From a virus: DNA of 25,401 nucleotides. Below are positions 6,421-12,614 of this stretch, one piece after another. The notes under the pieces were generated by a model, which saw nothing but the letters and a program-made list of their open reading frames with translations, searched no databases and was not told where the DNA came from. Made by a program: the position numbers and the translations under genes. Numbering within the stretch: position 1 is the stretch's first letter; the number at the start of each line of letters is the position of its first letter. Location: IMG/VR virus record IMGVR_UViG_3300030102_004358, positions 1 through 25,401 of that record; one strand, 5' to 3'.

Positions 6421-7377
6421 TCAAACTTTTTTATGAGAGCGAAGCATCAGCATTAGTTCGTCAATATTAAGAGTACCGATACCATCCTTGAGGAGCATTT
6501 TCCTAATTTCTGAGCGATTGAGATTAACCCCGTCATTCTGAATCGCATACTTGAGTTTGTTGACTCCTTGTGGTGATATGGTAGAGGTATATAGCTGCAT
6601 GATTTCATAATTTAGAGCAATAACTTCTTCATTTTCAGCAACATTTTGATAAGCCTTTATTTTATTTTTATTATTTTTTGCGTGCGACATAATGTCATCG
6701 AGGCCATAGTCTTTATTTTCCGAAAGGAACGGAAATCTTTTAGAAACTGTCTTCAGTCCGAGACCCTTTACGCCGTCAAGGTTGTCAGACTTGTCACCCA
6801 CGATGGCACGAGCCCACGCAAAATTGCGAGGATGGATGCCATATTCTTCTAAGACTTTGTTCTTGTTGAGAACTTGTTCGTTTTTGCCAGGTCGCAGTAA
6901 GACGGTTTTGTCATCACATAGCTGTAGAAAATCTTGGTCATTAGATACGATAACCTTCTGCCACTCTGCATACTCATTACAGTTACACAGCCAAGCAATG
7001 ATGTCATCAGCTTCAACACTTTCAAGCGACATCTGAAGGATTGGTAAATTCTCTAGGTACTCTGTCAGTCGAAGCAGTTGCTCGTACTTATTCTCTCGCT
7101 CTTCCTCTGGCGTGGCGAACTCGTACTCACGGTTGAGTTTGGGTGCCTTGCGTCCAAGTTTATAATTCTTGTTTTTCTCTCGGCGTTTTTGTGAGCCGCC
7201 TGGTCCTTCCCAACAAACTACAACTCGGTCAGGCTTGGCACGCCGTACTTCTTTTTGAAGGGAACGCATAAAACCAGTCAGTCCCCCAATAGGATGTCCA
7301 TTGATATCCAGTTGGGGAGACATAACATAGTTGCGAATGAACATATTTTGTCCATCAATAATAAGCAATCTTTTCAT
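6421..7377 (-). CDS. 5'-3' exonuclease / flap endonuclease (T4 RNase H-like)
   Basis: 318 residues, the usual size of stand-alone phage 5'-nucleases. The PIN-like domain has metal-binding acids in order: D8 (LLIIDGQN), E122, D124 and D125 (VEADDIIAW), D147 and D149 (SNDQDFLQL), and D195 and D198 (GDKSDN). The helix-hairpin-helix DGVKGLGLKTVSKRF at 201-215 binds the DNA duplex. Family role: removal of RNA primers from Okazaki fragments and flap cleavage. This matters because the family-A polymerase in this window has no 5' nuclease domain of its own. The start has GGAGA near the ATG. It follows uvsX by 19 nt and precedes the helicase by 53 nt. Confidence 0.9.
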   Translation of the reverse strand: MKRLLIIDGQNMFIRNYVMSPQLDINGHPIGGLTGFMRSLQKEVRRAKPDRVVVCWEGPGGSQKRREKNKNYKLGRKAPKLNREYEFATPEEERENKYEQLLRLTEYLENLPILQMSLESVEADDIIAWLCNCNEYAEWQKVIVSNDQDFLQLCDDKTVLLRPGKNEQVLNKNKVLEEYGIHPRNFAWARAIVGDKSDNLDGVKGLGLKTVSKRFPFLSENKDYGLDDIMSHAKNNKNKIKAYQNVAENEEVIALNYEIMQLYTSTISPQGVNKLKYAIQNDGVNLNRSEIRKMLLKDGIGTLNIDELMLMLRSHKKV

Positions 7378-7396
7378 GGGGTCTCCGATAAGAGTG

Positions 7397-8467
7397 TTAC
7401 TTCTTACCTATTCTACATTCGTCTTCCAAAATGTCAAGAACTCTTTCTTTGAATTTCTTGTCTTCCAGAAGCTTTAGAAAGTCCTTACTTTGGAACTTTT
7501 TATCTTCCCCGTCAACATTGATTGTATACCAAGCACCGCTGCGAATACAGCCAGGCGTGCCAGCGATGGCAGAAAGCCAGGAGCCCTCGTCATCAACTCC
7601 AACTCGGTCATTAGCAAGGTCAAACAATACATCAAACTCACAACTCCTTGGTGATGGACCGAAGCGGGACTTCATAGTCTTGGCACTCGTGTGGAAGCCG
7701 ATGACCTGTTTCTTCTCGTTGAGGATCTGTCCGTTGGCTTTGCCCTTATGCTGGGTCAGCCAGATACGGCTGGAAGCGTGATAGGGCAGAGCCTTACCTC
7801 CTGGCTCAACTCGGTTGTCTCCGAACATCACACCGATGTTGGTCTTCAACTGGTTAGTAAAAACCATAGCAATTTGTTCTTTGCCGAGCGTCTCTGTGAC
7901 TTTCCGCATACCTTTGGCTAGTGCCTTGGCTGTCAAACCAATGCGGCTGTTGGGGTCATAATCCCCTTCAACCTCGGCTTTGACTGGCGTGCCAGCAACA
8001 CTATCCCACACAATACAAACAAGTTTGTCTGGTGCTTTTTCTCGCAGCCGACCAATCAGTCGCTCGATCGTCTCAAATACTTCTTCAATCGTGCCAGGCT
8101 GAACGTATAAAAAATTATTCTTGGTATCAAGTCCCAACTGTTCCATGAAGTCTGGGGAGGCTGCGTTCTCTGTGTCAATATAAACAGCAACTCCTCCCAT
8201 CTTTTGCGTGTTCGCCAAAATCTGTGTGACGATGAGGCTCTTACCGCTGGCAGACTCACCAGCAATCGTGGTGAGCTTGCCGACAGGGATACCCCCGTCT
8301 CGGCGGTTAGAAATAATATAATCTAGAAGAGTTGAACCTGTTGAGATCCAAGTCTTCACATCTGTCGGGTTGTCCCCGTGCAGATCGTATGCGATATTTT
8401 CTTTTGCTGCCTTGTTTAATTCGCTACGCAAATCACTTACAAGGCTATTTCCTGTTTTGTTTGCCAT
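7397..8467 (-). CDS. uvsX: RecA/UvsX-type recombinase
   Basis: 356 residues. The opening ISTGSTLLDYIISNRRDGG (41-59) and GGIPVGKLTTIAGESASGKS (58-77) give the family signature, with Walker A GESASGKS at 70-77. YIDTEN (96-101) holds the catalytic Glu (E100), and LVCIVWDSVAG (149-159) is Walker B. FTNQLKTNIGVMFGDN and EPGGKALPYHASSR (203-234) are the L2 DNA-binding region and the following strand. The C-terminus is charged. Family role: strand exchange in recombination-dependent replication and repair, with the gp32-like protein encoded just upstream. The ribosome binding site GGAGA is buried in a small hairpin (see 8472-8487), which suggests translational control. No UvsY-like gene was seen nearby. 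Confidence 0.93.
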   Translation of the reverse strand: MANKTGNSLVSDLRSELNKAAKENIAYDLHGDNPTDVKTWISTGSTLLDYIISNRRDGGIPVGKLTTIAGESASGKSLIVTQILANTQKMGGVAVYIDTENAASPDFMEQLGLDTKNNFLYVQPGTIEEVFETIERLIGRLREKAPDKLVCIVWDSVAGTPVKAEVEGDYDPNSRIGLTAKALAKGMRKVTETLGKEQIAMVFTNQLKTNIGVMFGDNRVEPGGKALPYHASSRIWLTQHKGKANGQILNEKKQVIGFHTSAKTMKSRFGPSPRSCEFDVLFDLANDRVGVDDEGSWLSAIAGTPGCIRSGAWYTINVDGEDKKFQSKDFLKLLEDKKFKERVLDILEDECRIGKK

Positions 8468-8471
8468 TTTA

Positions 8472-8487
8472 TCTCCATAAATGGAGA
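8472..8487 (-). promoter_or_regulatory. Hairpin covering the uvsX ribosome binding site
   Basis: Minus-strand TCTCCA-TTTA-TGGAGA is a perfect 6-bp inverted repeat with a 4-nt loop. Its 3' arm contains the GGAGA Shine-Dalgarno sequence 4-5 nt before the uvsX ATG (8467). Folding would hide the site from ribosomes. It lies in the 61-nt gap after the gp32-like gene, so coupled translation or protein binding could control it. Confidence 0.55.
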
Positions 8488-8528
8488 GACACCTGTACCC
8501 CGTGCCTCCCTGCGGGCTTGGCGGTCAA

Positions 8529-9296
8529 CTACGCCAATAAGTCGTCAAACGCTGACTCGATGTCGCTAACACCTTCCATCTGACTCACAGGAGTCGTATT
8601 GGTGTTGTTGTAACGAGTGGTCTCATTGGTTCCACTGGTATCAGTGTCACCAAGCGTCTCGTTGAGAACCTTCTCGCAGTCCTCATAAGAGGCAACATCA
8701 AAAATCTCGTCAGCAGTCTTGATGCTTTCCAGAAGAGTGTTGACTTCTTCTTCCGTCGTCGCCAGAGGCGAGGTGCGACGCATCGGGCGGACATCAGTCG
8801 TCGGGAAGGACTGACCAGACTTCTTGCCGTAGTCAATACGGATGTCGGTGCCCTTCTCGGTGTCGGTGATGTCACCGTACTCAGGGTCAAGAACTACATC
8901 AAGTAGTGCTTGGTAGGTGGTGCGGGAAAAGCCCCACCAGCGAACGCCCTTGTCCTCTTCGCCACGAACGACGATGGGAGCGAAGATACGCATCTTAGGC
9001 CAGAAACGCTTGGCTGCTTCCTTGGAGCCGTCGGTGCCTTCATTCCACAGGCGGGTTCCCCACTCTGCGATCGGGTCGGCATCACCGTTGGTCCGTGGGC
9101 TGAGAACGGTAGTCTTTCCTTCAGCGCCCATACCATAGTGGTAATAGGCTTCAAAGAAGGGGTCGCCGTCTGGCGGGCAGACCAAACGAATTTGATGCGT
9201 GCCTTCTTCGGGCTTCCAAAAGTTGTCAGCGGAGTCTCCGCCTCGGTTAGTAAGAGCAGCGTGCTTCTGCCGCATCTTTGCAAGATCAATACCCAT
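8529..9296 (-). CDS. Single-stranded DNA-binding protein (T4 gp32-like)
   Basis: 255 residues from the ATG at 9296, chosen because AAGGAG sits 6 nt upstream; an in-frame ATG at 9311 overlaps that site. A basic N-terminus (MGIDLAKMRQKHAAL) fits the cooperativity segment, FWKPEEGTHQIRLVCPPDGD (26-45) opens an OB-fold like gp32, and FWPKMRIFAPIVVRG and RWWGFSRTTYQALLDVVLDPEYGDITD (about 98-145) follow. The C-terminus is acidic and ends in DIESAFDDLLA, typical of SSB tails that recruit other proteins. Only two cysteines exist, so the zinc site of T4 gp32 is absent. Gene order before uvsX fits joint action at the fork. It is the first gene of the replication operon. Confidence 0.82.
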   Translation of the reverse strand: MGIDLAKMRQKHAALTNRGGDSADNFWKPEEGTHQIRLVCPPDGDPFFEAYYHYGMGAEGKTTVLSPRTNGDADPIAEWGTRLWNEGTDGSKEAAKRFWPKMRIFAPIVVRGEEDKGVRWWGFSRTTYQALLDVVLDPEYGDITDTEKGTDIRIDYGKKSGQSFPTTDVRPMRRTSPLATTEEEVNTLLESIKTADEIFDVASYEDCEKVLNETLGDTDTSGTNETTRYNNTNTTPVSQMEGVSDIESAFDDLLA

Positions 9297-9332
9297 TTTA
9301 TTCTCCTTCATGGTTTAGTTGACCGTGAATCT

Positions 9333-9341
9333 ACTATACCA
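9333..9341 (-). promoter_or_regulatory. Extended -10 promoter of the replication operon
   Basis: Minus strand TGG-TATAGT (9341-9333) matches an extended -10 (TGn plus five of six of TATAAT), about 37 nt upstream of the gp32-like ATG and just downstream of the hsp20 terminator. No good -35 is present, as expected for extended -10 promoters. Confidence 0.5.
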
Positions 9342-9380
9342 CACCCTATGATGGTTTATAGTAATTTTAAATCTTTTTTT

Positions 9381-9419
9381 GTTTTCCTAATAAAAAGGAG
9401 GGGTTAGACCCCTCCTTTT
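9381..9419 (-). terminator. Rho-independent terminator after hsp20
   Basis: Minus strand: an 11-bp perfect stem, AAAAGGAGGGG (9419-9409) with CCCCTCCTTTT (9403-9393), a 5-nt loop, and a T-rich 3' side. It starts 22 nt after the hsp20 stop. The A-rich 5' arm means it could also work, less well, on the other strand, but no plus-strand gene is present. Confidence 0.9.
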
Positions 9420-9440
9420 GGCTGTGCGAATTTTGATATC

Positions 9441-9857
9441 TTAATTGATATCAATAATAACAGGCTGGACCTCAGCCTTCCGTGGGATAGTGACTGACAA
9501 TAGCCCGTTGTGAAAGTCAGCAGTACTAGCCGTTAGGTCTAGGTTGCTATCATAGTTCACAAAAGTCTTTTGGAAGCTACGGCGTGCAATACGTCTATTG
9601 CTGTCCCCATCGCCGTTAGCCTCCGCACGCACAGTTAGACTGCTTTTTTCTGGTTGGATCTCAATGACAAGATCCTCTTTACTGAAACCTGCGAGAGCAA
9701 ACTCAAGGGTTGTGCTGCCATCTTCATTAGAAAAGATATCCGCAACAGGATAGCCCTGTGTTGATCGTCTCGTTAATTGTTGGAAGTCTCCGAACAGTTC
9801 ATCAAAGATTGAACGTCCAAGAAGACTAGGTGTGTTGTATCGTACTAAATTGCTCAT
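9441..9857 (-). CDS. hsp20: Small heat shock protein, Hsp20 / alpha-crystallin family
   Basis: 138 residues from the ATG at 9857, preceded by AAAGGAGG at good spacing (upstream in-frame TTG rejected). The short N-terminal arm (1-35) has RSIFDELFGDF, the usual amphipathic opening. The alpha-crystallin domain runs about 36-130: PVADIFSNEDGSTTLEFALAGFSKEDLVIEIQ (A-G-F at 56-58) and FHNGLLSVTIPRK (115-127, the NGxLxVxIP signature). It ends in VIIDIN, an IxI-like tail motif. Family role: ATP-independent holdase, also seen in T4-like cyanophages, where its virion or infection role is unsettled. It is a single-gene unit with its own strong promoter, structured leader and terminator, so it is regulated apart from its neighbours. 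Confidence 0.93.
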   Translation of the reverse strand: MSNLVRYNTPSLLGRSIFDELFGDFQQLTRRSTQGYPVADIFSNEDGSTTLEFALAGFSKEDLVIEIQPEKSSLTVRAEANGDGDSNRRIARRSFQKTFVNYDSNLDLTASTADFHNGLLSVTIPRKAEVQPVIIDIN

Positions 9858-9942
9858 TTTGTTTCCTCCTTTAATAAGCAAGGTTGTTGTGACTCCCGAA
9901 GGCAGTCAAGATCGCAAGCACCGCACAGCCACTTGCTTTCTG
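9858..9942 (-). promoter_or_regulatory. Structured 5' leader of hsp20 (candidate RNA thermometer)
   Basis: About 85 nt of predicted leader. Three possible helices read on the minus strand: GCAAG/CTTGC around a 13-nt loop (9936-9914); GACT-G-CC with a UUCG tetraloop closed by GG-AGTC (9907-9891); and CCTT-GCTTATTA-AAGG (9883-9868), whose 3' arm overlaps the AAAGGAGG ribosome binding site. It also contains TTGCT, the short anti-SD motif known from ROSE thermometers of heat-shock genes. Function is inference. Confidence 0.35.
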
Positions 9943-9948
9943 TATATA

Positions 9949-9976
9949 AATATAAACTATTTTCTTATTTTGTCAA
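9949..9976 (-). promoter_or_regulatory. Near-consensus sigma70 promoter of hsp20
   Basis: Minus strand TTGACA (9976-9971, perfect), 16-nt AT-rich spacer, TATATT (9954-9949, five of six). This is the best -35 in the window. It lies about 95 nt upstream of the hsp20 ATG, in a 189-nt intergenic stretch that otherwise holds no gene. Confidence 0.8.
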
Positions 9977-10046
9977 GCAATAAAATTAAAAAATATATGG
10001 GGCTATACAAAATACCCACAAAAAGGTTCAAATAAGCATGAATCAT

Positions 10047-10478
10047 TTAGGTCTCTTCAGGGTCTTCGATTTTAAATATTTTTGTCACCTGTAAGGGGAC
10101 AACCTTTAGTTGTTTTCCTGAAGTTAGCAAAATACAATTTTCATATGCTGACCAATCCAGCTTTAGATGTTTGCCCGTCTGTCCGTCGTGCTGCTCAGAC
10201 ACAGCCTTGTTCAAAGCGTTGATGGTATAAAGAGTATTAGTTTGTTTTTTACGATGAACTCGCATGGTATATAAACGTGGGTTGAAAGGATCTCCTTTTT
10301 TAACAACAGCGTTATATGTAATAATTTTTCTAAGCGGATCCTTCTCATCTTGCAAAAGAAAGATGTAATTATTGGTAATCTGAATATTATTGACAATAAA
10401 CTCCACCTCATCTTGGACCTTGCTGTCGTCATCTGTTGTTAAAAAAGAAGCTAACAATATACCTCGCTCTCTTGACAT
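10047..10478 (-). CDS. Hypothetical protein, 143 residues
   Basis: Not recognised. A soluble, mixed alpha/beta protein without membrane segments. It opens with MSRERGILLASFLTTDDDSKVQDEVEF, has a middle NNYIFLLQDEKDPLRKIITYNAVVKKG and a C-terminal half NTLYTINALNKAV...LDWSAYENCILLTSGKQLKVVPLQVTKIFKIE that looks like a compact beta-rich domain. The ATG at 10478 follows a G-rich stretch. It lies 59 nt downstream of the tubulin-like gene and is the last gene before the hsp20 unit; no clear terminator follows it, only an AT-rich 70-nt stretch. Neighbours give no functional hint beyond replication or assembly. Confidence 0.65.
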   Translation of the reverse strand: MSRERGILLASFLTTDDDSKVQDEVEFIVNNIQITNNYIFLLQDEKDPLRKIITYNAVVKKGDPFNPRLYTMRVHRKKQTNTLYTINALNKAVSEQHDGQTGKHLKLDWSAYENCILLTSGKQLKVVPLQVTKIFKIEDPEET

Positions 10479-10537
10479 CTATTCAATCTTCCCCCAAACA
10501 ATTTGTCTTAATATATAGTTGGCTCAAGTGTATATGT

Positions 10538-11389
10538 TTATTGTAGTGATTGGATTTTTGAACTAAACGCCACACATAGTACAATTATGTTATCCAAAGA
10601 GGTCTCATAAACTGAAAAACTGGTTGAAAGATCCTCTGTCTTATAGCTCTTTACATGTTCCTTGATTTTTTTAACCAAAGACTGATCATTTTTTAAATCC
10701 TCTGAAGGAATGCCATAATAAAAATGGATGTCTTTAATTTCTTCCAGAGGGAAAAGCAAATTTATTTCTTTATTATCGTCTTCCAGAGAAGAAACACCAT
10801 AAGTAACAACTCTAGCAATATCAGGAGGATTAATTGGACTAGCCAGCACTGATTTTGTATGTTTGAAAAAATTTATCATTGCAACAACATATGAAACAAA
10901 ATAAGAAATTGTCTTTTCATATTCACTAATTGGAACATGTCCCGCCATCTCGTCAACGTCAGGTTTATTAACAAGAAAAATGTTTTCAAATTTACCCGAG
11001 CGAGCATATTCTTGCAGCACATTAAATGCTATTTTGTCGTCCCGTTTTTGGGTCTCTGAAATCATTTGCCTGTCAGGACAAAGGTAAAGAACATTTAGTT
11101 TAGCATCTTTTATAGTTTCTAGAATTTTTAGCACTGCGCCTGAAATAGGGTCACCGCCCTCAACCACTAAAAGAACCCCGTCTTTCTTTTTGACAGAGCG
11201 AAGGTAGACACCGACCTCATCAGTGTCAACACCTGCTTCAAAAGAGGCCATATCACCATATTCGCCGATAGACAAACTTCCACGCTCGTCAATATCGCCG
11301 TCAATCTTGTAAATTCTATATTCTGGGTATGCTGTTAGTTCTTCTGCAATAGCACAACCGAGCTTCCCTAGACCAATAACTTTATCCAA
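10538..11389 (-). CDS. Candidate tubulin/FtsZ-like GTPase
   Basis: 283 residues. It starts with VIGLGKLGCAIAEEL (4-18) and a strand ending in D30, like the FtsZ T1 loop. VVEGGDPISGAVLKILETI (75-93) sits where FtsZ and tubulin have the GGGTGTG signature, but the motif is degenerate with one extra residue. NIFLVNKPDVDEM (136-148) fits the T6 loop, PINPPDIARVVTYG (185-198) fits the T7 region before the central strand, and STSFSVYETSLDNIIVLCVAF (255-275) resembles the last activation-domain strands. Length fits phage TubZ/PhuZ-like proteins (about 300-400). The start is TTG with AAGGAT 7-8 nt upstream, overlapping the polymerase stop by 8 nt. The alternative is a TrkA-like Rossmann nucleotide-binding protein. 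If tubulin-like, it could position DNA or virions in the cell. Confidence 0.45.
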   Translation of the reverse strand: MDKVIGLGKLGCAIAEELTAYPEYRIYKIDGDIDERGSLSIGEYGDMASFEAGVDTDEVGVYLRSVKKKDGVLLVVEGGDPISGAVLKILETIKDAKLNVLYLCPDRQMISETQKRDDKIAFNVLQEYARSGKFENIFLVNKPDVDEMAGHVPISEYEKTISYFVSYVVAMINFFKHTKSVLASPINPPDIARVVTYGVSSLEDDNKEINLLFPLEEIKDIHFYYGIPSEDLKNDQSLVKKIKEHVKSYKTEDLSTSFSVYETSLDNIIVLCVAFSSKIQSLQ

Positions 11390-12614
11390 GTCGTATATCC
11401 TTCATAGAACCGAGAGTTTTACCTCTTTTTATGTTTACCCTGAATTTGCCGAAATTCGTAGAGCCCATAAGTGCAGCCATTGATTTAAGTAGGTTCGCAT
11501 CCTCGTTTTTCATATCAATCACAATAGCATCGTGGATTAGGAAAGCGATGTGTGAACCTTGTGATTGTTTCCGCAAAAGGTACTCTATCTTTAGAGCCTG
11601 CTTTAAAGTTAATTCTGCGGCTGTTGATTGGACTAGGTAGTTCAAGGCGTGATGTTCGCTCGTATCGGGTATCTCTTTTTTAAACGGCGTTCTAACTGTT
11701 GTTCCGTCCCAATATTCTTTGAGTAGTCGGTCCTTTTCGTAAAACTCCGCTAGTTTGGTCATTTCTTGCTGATCAGCGGCTGTTTTTGAGCCGTACAACC
11801 AAGCGAAAAAGGCGACCTTGGCTTGGTCACGGTTGTTAATTTTCGTAAAGATTTCCTGAAGGTGGAAATCGTGTACATCACCCTCTGGCTGCTCCTTGCC
11901 GAGAAGACCAAGCAATGTGCGAACTTCTGCTCCGTTAAAATCTAGCTCTACAAAACAGTCATTCTGTGGCTTAACCGCTGAACGAAACTCTTTGCTCATC
12001 GTTAGGATTGGGAAACTTCCTTTTTTGGTCGTAAGTCTGCCTGTTTTCGTGCCGAACTGGTTATAGCGAACATATGGAGCCGCTGATAAAATGTTTCTGG
12101 CGTGGTTCTTTAGCTTTGGACTCTGCAAGTAGACCGACACCAACTGGGGGTCTATAAGTACTTTCTTGTTGCTTATGTCCTCTAGCATCATTGCAGTGTG
12201 CTTATAGAATTCATACCTGGCAGGCTTTTTAACATTCTTGAAGACATACTCTGTTATCTTGTTTTTTATCTCGCAAAAATCAATTAGAAATCTTTTTGGA
12301 ACCAAGTCAAAAAAACAATTTTCATACGTGTCAACTTGAGACACGGACAACGACCTCTTGAAAGCTGTTATTTTTTTTGAAACATCCTCCCAGTCATCCC
12401 TCAAATATTCAGGAAGAACCTCATCCAAGGAGCATCCTTCCAGATACAACGAGGCATAATCAATTTCAAGATCCCTCAAGTAAGGAGCATATTTCCAGGT
12501 TTGGCGCAGTCCCTCTGGAAACTCTGTTAAATCGAAAATTAATTTATTGGCTGTATATATGCCAACACACTCGGACTTGTCGTCTAAAGTTTGAAATAAC
12601 AATTTTAGCCCCAC
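11382..12614 (-). CDS. Minimal family-A DNA polymerase-like protein
   Basis: 410 residues, against about 600 for a Klenow-type fragment. TGRLTTKKG (191-199), motif A VELDFNGAEVR (222-232, catalytic D225 and E230), motif B RDQAKVAFFAWLYG (262-275), NYLVQSTAAEL (325-335) and motif C LIHDAIVI (359-366, D362) are present. Motif C reads HDA instead of the usual HDE. The first about 180 residues show no exonuclease motifs, so neither a 3'-5' nor a 5'-3' nuclease is evident, and the thumb and fingers look shortened. The start is GTG overlapping the previous TAG (TAGTG) with no good ribosome binding site, so expression probably depends on translation of the upstream virion gene. It could be a repair or lesion polymerase or a degenerate replicative one. 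Confidence 0.8.
   Translation of the reverse strand: MGLKLLFQTLDDKSECVGIYTANKLIFDLTEFPEGLRQTWKYAPYLRDLEIDYASLYLEGCSLDEVLPEYLRDDWEDVSKKITAFKRSLSVSQVDTYENCFFDLVPKRFLIDFCEIKNKITEYVFKNVKKPARYEFYKHTAMMLEDISNKKVLIDPQLVSVYLQSPKLKNHARNILSAAPYVRYNQFGTKTGRLTTKKGSFPILTMSKEFRSAVKPQNDCFVELDFNGAEVRTLLGLLGKEQPEGDVHDFHLQEIFTKINNRDQAKVAFFAWLYGSKTAADQQEMTKLAEFYEKDRLLKEYWDGTTVRTPFKKEIPDTSEHHALNYLVQSTAAELTLKQALKIEYLLRKQSQGSHIAFLIHDAIVIDMKNEDANLLKSMAALMGSTNFGKFRVNIKRGKTLGSMKDIRLG

Noticed and set aside
6405-6440. Terminator after the exonuclease gene
   Set aside because: CTCTCA/TGAGAG gives only 6 bp with a long A-rich loop and no clean T-run after it; too weak to call.
8585-9289. Two minus-strand frames (101 and 131 residues) and plus-strand frames within the ssDNA-binding gene
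   Set aside because: They overlap the gp32-like gene in other frames, are Arg/Ser/Thr-rich as expected from frame shadows, and lack starts with ribosome binding sites.
9294-9311. ATG at 9311 as start of the ssDNA-binding gene
   Set aside because: The AAGGAG site lies between this ATG and the one at 9296, with ideal spacing to the latter.
9939-9960. TATAAATA-like late promoter on the plus strand
   Set aside because: No plus-strand gene follows; the region is explained by the -10 and spacer of the hsp20 promoter on the minus strand.
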